DNA of 61,934 nucleotides, taken from positions 1 through 61,934 of IMG/VR virus record IMGVR_UViG_3300031455_000003, one strand, 5' to 3'. This DNA is from a virus. Made by a program: the position numbers and the translations under genes. Shown one piece after another: positions 1 to 9,600 of the stretch; within the stretch, counting starts at the first letter, position 1; every line of letters starts with the position of its first letter. The notes beneath the pieces were generated by a model. It was not told the origin of the DNA. It ran no database searches and saw only the letters and a program-made list of their open reading frames with translations.

Positions 1-143
1 CGGCGGTCGGACCGTCGGTTTCACAGGACACCGGCGGCTCACCGATCAACCGCATCCGGTTTCAGTTCGACCCTAGCCCGACCTACAGCGTCGACGGCTA
101 CGAGTGGGAATTCCGGGTGGCATCCGGCGACTGGGAATCCGGG
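1..143. repeat. Terminal overlap, left copy
   Basis: Bases 1-143 match 61792-61934 with one difference (G at 127, A at 61918, turning Gly into Asp). The reading frame of the tail gene continues exactly through the join, so this is an assembly overlap of a circular or circularly permuted genome and not a functional repeat. Confidence 0.9.
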
Positions 144-308
144 GGCTTCCTTGACGCCGAGACCCTGACGAGCGGCGGCAAGATCCGCGGCTACCTCAGC
201 TTCGTCAAAGAGGGCGAGACCTACGCGATCCGAGTGCGGGCGACCGCGGGCGGCTCGTCTTCCGACTTGCGAACGCTGACCGGCATCGTCGCGGGCAGCG
301 CGACCTAA
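1..308 (+). CDS. Tail tip protein, 3' end (continues from 60270-61934)
   Basis: The window opens inside this gene. Bases 3-308 read in the same frame as the gene that starts at 60270 once the 143-base terminal overlap is collapsed, giving one protein of 609 residues. The tail end resembles a fibronectin/Ig-like beta domain (FRVASGDWES, GETYAIRVRAT). It lies directly upstream of the first tail spike gene, with 10 bases between stop and start. The role is inferred from position. Confidence 0.8.
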   Translation, partial: AVGPSVSQDTGGSPINRIRFQFDPSPTYSVDGYEWEFRVASGDWESGGFLDAETLTSGGKIRGYLSFVKEGETYAIRVRATAGGSSSDLRTLTGIVAGSAT

Positions 309-318
309 GAGGGCATCA

Positions 319-3300
319 ATGGCAGCTCCGACTTTCAACCCGCCCTCTTCGGGCGGGTTTTCCGCGTTCACGGCCGAGGTTCAGCGCTGCCTGAACGCCA
401 TCGACGCAAGTGCGGTCAGCGGCAACCAGCGCAACATGCTGCATCGCCCCGGCGATTTCCCGGGCGGCTTTTCGCTGTCCAGCGGGCAGATCGTCGTCGG
501 GAACAATTCCGATGGCGATGTGGCGCGGATCACCGGACCGAACATCCTCTACAACCTTGGCCGGATCGACCTGACCACCACTTCGGCCGAGACCTACGAG
601 CTGCGCTTCGCCGTTCGCCGCCGCGAAAACCCTACCGACGCCGCCAACGACGCGGTCAAGTTCTGCGTCCGGTTCCTCGATCGGAACAAGGACACCGTCG
701 TCACCCGCACGCTGCGGACGATCACCGATCTCACCACGGCATCGGGGCGGGTCTACGAGACGTTCCGGGTTGCTCGAGGCGCGGGCCTGCCGAGCGACGT
801 CATCGCGCCGCCCGCGACCGGCGCGCCCCGCTACATGATGGCGCTGATCATCTTCGAGGGCGGCGCGAGCACCGTCACCGACGTGGAAATCCTCGGCATC
901 GAAGAGCTTGCCGTCGATCTTACCGCAGCCGAGGAAGCCCCCATTCTTCGGAACCTGGGCCACCGCCCCGGCGACACGCCCGGGGAATTCAACCTCCGCA
1001 TGGAGGGCGCTGCGGACGGCGTCGTCACGACCAACCAGAACGGCAAGGTCGTGCGCTTCACCGGCGTCGGCAGGCTTCTCAGCGAGGCCCCGCACAACAT
1101 CGAAGGAGACAACCTGTATCGGCTCAACTTCGCGTTCCGCCGGAACCTAGACAGTGATGATCCGAGCAACGACGGCGTGCGGATGCGCGTCCGGTATTTC
1201 GATCGGCTAAAGGAATATCTGTCCACCGCGACCCTGCAGAGCGTCACGGACCTGACCATTGCCAGCGGCCGGCTGACCCGCGCATTTTTCGTCGGGCGCG
1301 GCGCGGGGCATCCCGATGGAACCATCCAGCCGCCTATCGGGGCGTGCTACATGGGCGTCGCCGTCGACACGTTCGGCGTATCGTGCCGGACGGACATCGA
1401 GATTGCCGGCATCGAGCGCTTGCCAGCGCTTGCGCAGGGCGAGCAGGGCGTTCCCGGCGAGACGGGCGCTACCGGCACCGCCGGGCGCCGCGGTCCCCCG
1501 GGCGCGCCCGGGTCGTTCATGGGGTTCGAACTCGACGCCACCGGATCGTCACTGCCGGGCTCGGCGAGCAATGGCGACACCTTCGGCCTCATCAGCGGCG
1601 ACACCGTGACCAGCTACGTCTGGCTTGCGGGAGGCTGGAAACTCGTATTCCCGAGCACCCCGATGCACCATCCGAGCTACGGCCCTGCCGCCCCGAGCGT
1701 CTGGTCGATCCGTATCGTCGGCACGGGCTCGGTCGGCCCCTACAACATCGATTGGTCCGGGCCGATCATGCTGTTCGATCCGACCGGCGATTTCATCAGC
1801 CCCGACGACTACACGCGCACCAACGACACGGTGACGTTCGACAGCGCGATCGCCAATGCCGCCGTCATCTCCGGCATAGCCTTCGAGACCGGCGCGGGCT
1901 TCCAGGCGCAGGCGATCAGCATCACGGGCGACGGCACGGTTGGTCCCTATACCGTCCCGGCGAACACCGAGATCGTCATCCTGTTTTCGCCGGAAGGCCA
2001 GATCGCGCAGGAAGACTACACCCTGGTCGGCACTGATCTGACCTTCGACGCCGCGATCACCAACGGCGTCAAGGTGCAGGGCATCGGTATCGTCGGCACG
2101 CTCCGCAAGCAGCTGCCCGACGTGTTCGATAGCCGGGCCGAGGCGATCGCCTACGCCGTGCCGACCGGCATCGACACGATCCTGGTGCGCCACAACGGCG
2201 TTGTGCTGGCCTACAGGCGTGACGTCGACGGCGAGGCCCTGACCACGGCGGGCGGGATCAAGTGGGCTCCTGCGGGCAATCCGTCGCCGCTGCACTACGG
2301 CGCGCCCTGCAACGGGACCGACGATGACGCGCCCTACTTCTACACCTGCGGATTGGAGCACGGCCGCATCTACGGACTCGGCGCGACCTATCATTTCGAG
2401 ACGGGATGCGCTTGGCCGCGGGATCACCACGTGTCGGTCATCGACCTGACCGACACGACGATCAACCTCGACGCGTCGATGGGCTTCGTGCCGGCCTTCT
2501 CAATCCTCGGCTCTGGCCTTGCGGCGGGGACCGGAGGCGCGGGCATCCTCACTACTGCGGCCGAAAACATCGCGGCCGGCGTTCGCACCATCGAAGTGGC
2601 CGACGCCAGCGTGCTGGAAGTCGGCGGCGTCTACGAGATGGCGAGCGACGAATACTGGTCCGGCGTCACGGGCGTCTCGGGGTTCGGCGTGCAGCCGAAG
2701 GGCGAGATGATCCAGATCTCCGAGATCGCCGGAAACGACATCACGCTGCTGACGCCGACGCGGGACAGCTACGACAACGCCACCTACTCGGTTCGCTTCC
2801 GCCCGCTCAATCTGCTGCCCGGAGTGACCATTCGGGGCGGCACGATCAACGGGCTCAACCAGGATATCGGGGGCGAAGAGGGCGCGCTGGTCGAGGACTA
2901 TCCGACCGTCGCTCTGATCCAGTTCGCGCGCGACGTGACCATTGCCGGCATGAGCACGCGAGGCTTCGTCGCCTTCCAGATCAGGGCCTCGTTCTGCTTG
3001 AACGTCGAGGTCAGCAGCAACACCTTCCGCGGGCCGGACGTGGTGGAGGCGAACCTGCCCGAGCCGACGATCTACTGGGGCAAGGGTATCGAGGCCAGCT
3101 CCTGCGAGAGCGTCAGGTTTGTGAACAACTACGGCTGGCGTCTGCGCGCTCCGATCGACTGCCTCAGCTCGTCCACCTCGCTGATCTGCCGAGACGTGAC
3201 GATCGCAGGCAACGCCGCGACGGAGTGCTGGCGCGGCTTCTCCACGCACATGGTGGAGAATCTGACCGTGACGGGCAACGCCTGGCGCACGCGAAACGGG

Positions 3301-4389
3301 TTCTATTTCCGCGGCAAGAACCTGACGTTCGTCGGCAACACGCTCGACATCTACACCACCGATGAAGCCTACGCCTGCGGAATAGGCCTCGCGCCGATGA
3401 CCGTTGCGCACAGCGAGATCCCCGACGCGGGCCACATCGTCTTCAGCGACAACCTGATCGACTGCGGCGGGGCCACGGCGATCCGGGTCGCGACGTCGCT
3501 GCAGAGCTTCACCGCCGAGGGGAACGTCTTCAGTCACTGCGCCAGTGGCGTCCAGATCTGGGCGAAGTATGTCAAGAGCCTGCTGCTCCGGGGAAATACC
3601 TTCATTTCCAAGGAGGCGATGGACGCAGAGGCGACGAGCTACGGCGCGATCGTCACCAATCACGCCAACGTCCCACTGACCGAACTCGGGAACGTCGAGA
3701 TCGCCAGCAACAATTTCGTCGGGCGCTGGGGCTATGGCGTCGCGGTGCTCGGAACCGCCTCCGGCACAGGAGCGCGGCGGATCCGGATCATCACGAACAA
3801 CTTCGGCTCGCTTCGGCTGCGCGGCATCTCGTTCCAGGCGGATGGCTCGGACTACGGCAGCCACGGCAACTTCGCGGTCTCGCCGTTTGTCGATGACAAC
3901 GTGATCGACGTAGAGCCCGGCACCCCTGCCGACAACCTCGTCGTCCATCCGGCTGGGGGCGGCCCTGCCGCGGTCACCGGCTCGCGCCGCATGGGTGCGC
4001 CTCAGTATGTCGCGCGGCCCGAGGTTGCGACGGCGGATCCGCTGCTTGCTGTTTCCTACTCGGCCGGGATGCGCGAGCTCTTCGCGACGCCGATCGCTGC
4101 TGGCTACGAAGGGCGCGCCTGCACCGCTCCGGGAACCGGCCTGACGCTCTCCGGCATCACGGGCGGGATTTCCAGTGGCTCGCCGACGCTCGTCGTCAGC
4201 AGCGCCGCCGACATCTTCGTCGGCTCCTATCTGACCGTGGCCGGGTCCGGCCTCGCCAGCAATACGCGCGTGATCGCCAAGAACGGCACGACGCTGACCC
4301 TGAGCGGCAATGCCGCCAACACCGTCGCCGGCGCAGCCGTCGCGCGGCAAGCCCCGACTTTCAAGGGCTTCGGCGCAGTCCAGGCCTAA
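319..4389 (+). CDS. Large tail fiber/spike with collagen-like segment and beta-helix
   Basis: A 1356-residue protein. Residues about 40-200 and 215-375 are an internal duplication (HRPGDFPGGF and HRPGDTPGEF begin the two copies, each ending near VEILGIEEL/IEIAGIERL). A short collagen-like Gly-X-Y stretch follows (about 378-400, GETGATGTAG). Next come two copies of a beta module starting IRIVGTGSVGPYN and ISITGDGTVGPYT. From about residue 690 it has the Asn-rich turns of a right-handed parallel beta-helix (repeated xxGNxxxx, SSNTF, SDNLI). This architecture fits a trimeric receptor-binding spike. The start has the ribosome site AAGAGGG. The substrate is unknown. Confidence 0.85.
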   Translation: MAAPTFNPPSSGGFSAFTAEVQRCLNAIDASAVSGNQRNMLHRPGDFPGGFSLSSGQIVVGNNSDGDVARITGPNILYNLGRIDLTTTSAETYELRFAVRRRENPTDAANDAVKFCVRFLDRNKDTVVTRTLRTITDLTTASGRVYETFRVARGAGLPSDVIAPPATGAPRYMMALIIFEGGASTVTDVEILGIEELAVDLTAAEEAPILRNLGHRPGDTPGEFNLRMEGAADGVVTTNQNGKVVRFTGVGRLLSEAPHNIEGDNLYRLNFAFRRNLDSDDPSNDGVRMRVRYFDRLKEYLSTATLQSVTDLTIASGRLTRAFFVGRGAGHPDGTIQPPIGACYMGVAVDTFGVSCRTDIEIAGIERLPALAQGEQGVPGETGATGTAGRRGPPGAPGSFMGFELDATGSSLPGSASNGDTFGLISGDTVTSYVWLAGGWKLVFPSTPMHHPSYGPAAPSVWSIRIVGTGSVGPYNIDWSGPIMLFDPTGDFISPDDYTRTNDTVTFDSAIANAAVISGIAFETGAGFQAQAISITGDGTVGPYTVPANTEIVILFSPEGQIAQEDYTLVGTDLTFDAAITNGVKVQGIGIVGTLRKQLPDVFDSRAEAIAYAVPTGIDTILVRHNGVVLAYRRDVDGEALTTAGGIKWAPAGNPSPLHYGAPCNGTDDDAPYFYTCGLEHGRIYGLGATYHFETGCAWPRDHHVSVIDLTDTTINLDASMGFVPAFSILGSGLAAGTGGAGILTTAAENIAAGVRTIEVADASVLEVGGVYEMASDEYWSGVTGVSGFGVQPKGEMIQISEIAGNDITLLTPTRDSYDNATYSVRFRPLNLLPGVTIRGGTINGLNQDIGGEEGALVEDYPTVALIQFARDVTIAGMSTRGFVAFQIRASFCLNVEVSSNTFRGPDVVEANLPEPTIYWGKGIEASSCESVRFVNNYGWRLRAPIDCLSSSTSLICRDVTIAGNAATECWRGFSTHMVENLTVTGNAWRTRNGFYFRGKNLTFVGNTLDIYTTDEAYACGIGLAPMTVAHSEIPDAGHIVFSDNLIDCGGATAIRVATSLQSFTAEGNVFSHCASGVQIWAKYVKSLLLRGNTFISKEAMDAEATSYGAIVTNHANVPLTELGNVEIASNNFVGRWGYGVAVLGTASGTGARRIRIITNNFGSLRLRGISFQADGSDYGSHGNFAVSPFVDDNVIDVEPGTPADNLVVHPAGGGPAAVTGSRRMGAPQYVARPEVATADPLLAVSYSAGMRELFATPIAAGYEGRACTAPGTGLTLSGITGGISSGSPTLVVSSAADIFVGSYLTVAGSGLASNTRVIAKNGTTLTLSGNAANTVAGAAVARQAPTFKGFGAVQA
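339..361 (+). terminator. Terminator-like hairpin inside the start of the spike gene
   Basis: A perfect 7-bp GC stem, CCCGCCC (339-345) and GGGCGGG (351-357), with a 5-base loop is followed by TTTT. It has the shape of an intrinsic terminator but lies at codons 7-15 of the spike gene. It could act as an attenuator that translating ribosomes override. Confidence 0.5.
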
Positions 4390-4417
4390 CCCCCTTACCT
4401 CCGAGAGGAATTACGGC

Positions 4418-5719
4418 ATGGCAACAGGCACGCCTGTCCCGTTCGATTCCGAGGTCCACAAGCCTCAGGTCTGGAACGCCGAAACGAAGCGCCCGGAGAT
4501 AGTCGATCCGGAGACGATGAACCTTGGGGGCGGCGGTGGGGATGCCGACCTTACCGAGATCACGGAGCGTGTCGAGGCGGTCGAGACGGGCGTTGCTGCG
4601 GCGGCCGGCGTGGCTGCTGGCGCGGCGTCCGCCGCATCTGCCGCCGCCGCCGCCGCTTCGGCCGCGCAATCGACGGCGGACACGGCCAACGCCACCGCCT
4701 CGGCGGCTGCCCCAAAGCCGATCTTCGATACGGCGGCCCGCTTCACGAGCGGGGATGCATTCACCGAGCTTTCCCCGCCGCAGACGACGCTACTGGCCGG
4801 GCAGGAAGGTTACGAGACCGACACGGACAAGAGCAAGGTCAGCCCGGACGGAACGACGGCTTGGGGCGACCTCGACTACCGGGAGATCGGCGAGGGCGGC
4901 GGCGGCGATGATGCTGTCGCGCAGATGAATACCGAGGTCGGAAACCCGGTCACGGAGAAGATCGTCCAAACGACCGGCTCTGGCGGGTTCAAGTCGACGT
5001 CGGCGGGCGCTATGCTGTTCGCCAACGCCGCCGAGGTGCTGTCCGAAGCCGCCCTCCCCGTGGGCGTCTCCACGCTCCACGCGATGGACCTCGACAAGGC
5101 CGGCACGCCGCAGTTCGCCGCCATCGAACTCGGGCACGCGTCCGACACGACGATCACCCGAGTTTCTGCCGGCGTGATCGCGGTCGAGGGTGTAAATGTG
5201 CTCCTGTCGGGCGCATCGTCACCCGAGTTCACCACTATTCAACTCGGCCACGCCAGCGACACGACACTTGCCCGCGTCTCGGCCGGCGTGATGTCGGTTG
5301 AGGGCGCGACCGTGCTGGTATCTGGCGGGGCGCTCGGGACGCCCGCGTCCGGCGTTGCCACAAACATTACCGGGCTGGTCGCTGCGAACCTGCTCGGAGG
5401 CACGCTCGCCGCCGGCGTGGGTTACAAGGAGACCGTAGGCGCGGACGGAACCAAATCCTCCGGCACATACACTCCGGACGCCACCACCGGGAACATCCGC
5501 ACCGCGACGAACGGCGGCGCTCATACCCTCGGCGTCCCTACCGGAACCGGGACGGTGATCGTCCACTATACGAACAACGGCTCGGCGGGCGCGATCACGA
5601 CCTCGGGCTTCACCAAGGTCGTCGGGTCGTTCACCACGACGAACGGGCACAAGTTCTATTGCACGATCGTCACCATCGCGGGCGGCGACAGCCTGCTCAA
5701 CATCGTGGCGATGCAGTAA
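4418..5719 (+). CDS. Putative tail fiber protein with alanine-rich coiled coil
   Basis: A 433-residue protein read from the ATG at 4418, which follows the ribosome site GAGAGGA. Residues about 50-95 are an Ala/Thr coiled coil (TERVEAVETGVAAAAG). A repeated motif, IELGHASDTTITRVSAG and IQLGHASDTTLARVSAG, marks beta-repeats of a fiber shaft. The C-terminal part (from about 340) is a Gly/Thr-rich beta domain. It sits in a block of four adhesin-like genes and overlaps the next start (TAATG). Probably a side fiber; the receptor is unknown. Confidence 0.7.
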   Translation: MATGTPVPFDSEVHKPQVWNAETKRPEIVDPETMNLGGGGGDADLTEITERVEAVETGVAAAAGVAAGAASAASAAAAAASAAQSTADTANATASAAAPKPIFDTAARFTSGDAFTELSPPQTTLLAGQEGYETDTDKSKVSPDGTTAWGDLDYREIGEGGGGDDAVAQMNTEVGNPVTEKIVQTTGSGGFKSTSAGAMLFANAAEVLSEAALPVGVSTLHAMDLDKAGTPQFAAIELGHASDTTITRVSAGVIAVEGVNVLLSGASSPEFTTIQLGHASDTTLARVSAGVMSVEGATVLVSGGALGTPASGVATNITGLVAANLLGGTLAAGVGYKETVGADGTKSSGTYTPDATTGNIRTATNGGAHTLGVPTGTGTVIVHYTNNGSAGAITTSGFTKVVGSFTTTNGHKFYCTIVTIAGGDSLLNIVAMQ

Positions 5720-6459
5720 TGCCAGGCCTGATCACCCTCGATCGGCCGAAGCTGATCAGGCCAGCCGCGCCCTATCTGTCGCGCGCCCATGTGCGCGACA
5801 TCATGCGGCAGATGCGCAAGGAGGAGCGCGCAGGCCTGACGCCCGGCGGCATCGGTCTGATCGCCGGCACGACCAGCGCATCCGTTTCCCTCGCCGCCAA
5901 CCCCGAGGGCATCAACTCCGACCAGATCACCATGACGGCAGGCGCAAACCGGACCGCCGGCGCGCTCCTGATCACGATCGCCACGAACTTCAGCCTGACC
6001 ATCCCCGACGTCCCGGCCACATCCGGATCGTTCCTGTCGAGCCTCGGGACATGGAGCGCCAACAGCAACGCCGGGCGCGTGTCGGCCGGGATCATCCCCG
6101 GCGCATGGGACGGAGTGCTGGACGGCGACGGAACGCGCATCGCGGCGGCGGTGCTGCTGAACGCAACTGCGACCGCCAATTTCGTCTCTACCACGGCCGA
6201 GGGCTCGGGCGCGTCTTTCCCGTTCCCGACAATCACCCCGACCGGCTCCAAATTCTTGTGGCGCTTCTACTACGGCGCACAGGACGAGGTTCTGCCGGTC
6301 GTCGCTTCCGCGACCGCCAACCACGTATGCTTCGGCACTGGGTTCGGCGGGTCGCTCATCAGCTTCGCCTACCAGTCCCTGTCGTCTGGCTGGACCGCCG
6401 CGAACGGCTCGCGGGTCCTCTACGACTACATGGCCAGCGCCGGCGGCTCGGCGGCCTGA
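5719..6459 (+). CDS. Putative tail fiber-associated protein
   Basis: A 246-residue protein whose ATG overlaps the preceding stop codon. The first 40 residues are basic and helical (RAHVRDIMRQMRKEERAG). The rest is Thr/Ser/Gly-rich beta sequence, ending in a possible lectin-like or jelly-roll domain. No signature motif is recognised. Its place between fiber genes suggests a fiber tip or fiber adaptor. Confidence 0.6.
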   Translation: MPGLITLDRPKLIRPAAPYLSRAHVRDIMRQMRKEERAGLTPGGIGLIAGTTSASVSLAANPEGINSDQITMTAGANRTAGALLITIATNFSLTIPDVPATSGSFLSSLGTWSANSNAGRVSAGIIPGAWDGVLDGDGTRIAAAVLLNATATANFVSTTAEGSGASFPFPTITPTGSKFLWRFYYGAQDEVLPVVASATANHVCFGTGFGGSLISFAYQSLSSGWTAANGSRVLYDYMASAGGSAA

Positions 6460-6671
6460 TGGCGACCCGCGCGGAGCTCGAAGCTGAGATCGCGGCGCGC
6501 AAGGCGGAGGTCGCCGCTCAGCCGCGTGAGCGTGCCGCATGGCTCGATTGGGACGTGAAATACCACCGCGTCACAATCGCCGATCTTGTCTGGACCCGCC
6601 GCGGCTGGGTCGAGGCCGACATGATCGCCGAGGCGGACCGGGTCATCAAGACGCTGGAGGCCCGCGGATGA
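6459..6671 (+). CDS. Small coiled-coil protein in the fiber block
   Basis: A 70-residue protein, coupled by ATGA to the gene before and by an overlap of 4 bases to the spike after it. The N-terminal half is a charged helix (RAELEAEIAARKAEV). The C-terminal half is aromatic. It could be a fiber-attachment or assembly factor; no family is recognised. Confidence 0.6.
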   Translation: MATRAELEAEIAARKAEVAAQPRERAAWLDWDVKYHRVTIADLVWTRRGWVEADMIAEADRVIKTLEARG

Positions 6672-9600
6672 CGTTCTACCTCCAGGCCGACGGCACGTTC
6701 CCGGTCCTCGCCAACGGCGAGGGCGGCGTGCGGGTGGTGCTGGTCAGCAGCCCGACCGAGCAGAGCGTCGAGGGTCGGGCGGTGCTGCGGCTTGAACGCG
6801 GGTCCTTTGCCGGCGAAGGCGGTGGCGGCTCGGCGCTCGACGGCGTTCGCATCACGGTGGAGAGCGTTCCGGGCTCGGAGACCGTGGTCTACGGCGTCGG
6901 TCACGACGGGACGCGGTTCCAGGTCCCGGTCGATACGCCGGCGACCTTCACCTATGCCGAGGTGGGGTCGAGCCCGAACTCTCCGACGCTGTTCCTCAAC
7001 TTCAGCCTCAACGCGGACCTGCTTGGCCTGCAGGCGACGGAAGAGCTTGAGCTAATCCCGACCTTCGCCTGGACCGATCCGGCGGTCCCGGTCCTGACCT
7101 TCGTCAATGGCCCCTACGAGGGCGCAGGGCCGGTCCTGATCGACCTCGCGGTGGCGAACCAGGGCACGTTCCTTGACGTGATGATGCAGAGCCGCGTGGC
7201 CCCGGCGGGGCCGTGGAGCGCGTTCTTCCCCGTCTGGACCACCAGCATCCCGCAGTTCTTCGTGAACCAGCAGGTGCGCGTGCGCCAGCGGCAGCTGGAT
7301 GCGGACGGAGTAACCATACAAGAGGTCTACTCCGTCGAGAGCGAGACGATCCAGACGCCGCCGATCCAGCCGCCCGTCGCGCTGATCAGCGCCGACGTCG
7401 TCTTCGCGGATGGCCTCTGGGTCCCCGAGGATACCGAGCCGGTGTTCCGCCCGGTGCTCAAAATCCCCGGCCTGGTCGACGAGCCCTACGTTGCCGGCGT
7501 GCAGTGGACGAACTCGCCCGGCGACAACGTCCCTGACAGCCAGTGGGAAGATCTTCGCCTGGCGGCCGTGGAGTATGGCGACAGCTCCCCCGCGGATTGG
7601 ATGGACTTCGACGCCGATACCGAGTTCGCGCCTTTCCATTCGAACACGCCGGGCAGCAACACCGGCATCCCTCCCGAGCAGGGCGGCCCCGACTACAGCA
7701 CCTACATCGAGACGAGCGCGCGGCGGAACACCTTCTGGCTGCGGTGGAAGAAGGAGCCGCTACAGCCCTGGTCGCCCAAGTCCGTAATCTTCCCGATCCC
7801 GCTCCCGCCGGACGCGCCGGCTCCCGAGGTGCCGCCGCCGGATCCGACCGCGTTCCTGTGGCGGCAGCGCCCGCGGCGCATCGAGAGCCAGACGAGCGCC
7901 ACGGCGACCTTCGCCAACCCCGCGCCGACGGCGAACTATCCGCAGCACTACCCGAAAGGCCCCTACGGCGGCGAGGGGCTGCAGATCTGCTCCTGCTCGC
8001 ATCTCGCCTCCGACGGCACGCTCTGGCGCGGCGGCGACATGCACGGCCTGCGCTTCTCGCTCGATGATGGCCGGACCTGGGTCTACCCGGACGCGATCGG
8101 CTGCACCGCCTACATCATGCACTCGATCACCACCGACCCGGGCAACCCGGATGTCGTGCTCGTCGCGGGCATGGCCGGATGGGACGCGCGCGGCGCGAAC
8201 ACCGGCGGCATTTTCCGCAGCACGAACAAGGGCAAGACCTTCACGCTCGTCGTGGCGATGAACAACGCCCTGTGCGGCTTCCCGCAGGAGAAGTGCGACA
8301 GCTTCGCGGTGCAGCTCGGGGGCGGCGCGGCCTCGCGGCGCATCCGCTTCTGGCAGTGGAGCGACCGGCTCAGCTTTCAGTCCCGGTTCCATTCGTCCAA
8401 CGACAGCGGCATGACGTGGTCGTCGGTCGCCCTCGGTCTCGGGACGGAGCGATGCCACCGGCTCGAGCCGCACTCGACGCAGGGCACCTTCTACGCCGCG
8501 ACGACGGCAGGGCTGCGCAAGACCACGAACGACGGCGCGAGCTGGGCAACCGTCGGCGGCATGTCGGGCAACATCACCGACCTATGGGTGCTGCCGACGA
8601 ACCGGGATGTCCTCTTCGTCGCCCGCTACTCGGATGGCGTCTGGTATTCGAGCAACGGCGGGGCGAGCTTCACCCGCATCCTCGCGGTCAGCGACGTGAT
8701 GAACATCGCCGTCGGCGCGGTCGATGGCGCAGGCAAGCGGACCCTTGTGGCCGGACGGCACATCTTCACGCAGCGCATCGTCTACCACAACGACTGGACC
8801 GTCGGCACGACGCCGAACACGGGGATCACCGGCAACGCCGCAACCGGCTGGGCGACGAGCGCGCAGAACGGGCCGGACCCGAGCGACAATTCCGGCCACC
8901 TCGCGACGATGAACGGCGGGCCGATCGTCCATGTCGAGGGCCATCTCACCGATCCGAACATCTTCACCACGGACGGCTTCGCCCTGCCGTGGATCAGCAC
9001 GAACCGAGCTCGAAACTTCCGGGCTGCGGATGGCTATTGCGGGTCCAACCCGAGCTGCCTCGCCTTCATACCCGGGCAGGCGGGCCAGGTCGTTCTTGGC
9101 ATCGCCGACGAGCTGATCCACTGGCATTTCGACTACGGCCGCTATGGGACGCGGCCTGCCTATGGCGGCTCGGCTGCTCTCGCCGCCGCCATCGCAGCGA
9201 ACGCGACGCAGGGCAACAACTTCCACGGCATCACCGTCCTGCCGAACGGCCGGATCATCGCGCAGCTCGGCGGGCCGAACGGTGAGGGCTGCATCGTCTA
9301 CAAGAGCGCCGGGGCCGGGGACTGGGTGACCTTCTCCGGTCAGAACGAGGCGGCCGGCGGCCTTGTTCGCGTCAGCGGCAGCGCCACCGGGGCATCCTAT
9401 CGCCGGCGAGGCGGCTACCACCAGCAGAACCCCAACATCGTCTGGCTCGGGCCGAACCGCTCCACCAACGGCGGCCTGAGCTGGGGCAGCATGGGCTCGC
9501 TCGAATACGCCGCGCACTCGATTCAGAACAGCGACATCGTCTTCGGGATCAGCGGCAACACGATCATGCGGAGCGCCAACGCCGGCGCTTCCTGGGCGGC

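Noticed and set aside
316-4350. Long reverse-strand frames opposite the first spike gene
   Set aside because: High GC leaves the antisense frames open. The forward frame has a ribosome site and repeat architecture, whereas the reverse ones show only Arg/Ala/Gly-rich noise.
6539-6667. Upstream extension of the giant spike gene
   Set aside because: The extension overlaps the complete 70-residue gene 6459-6671, and ATG 6668 sits at a normal 4-base overlap.
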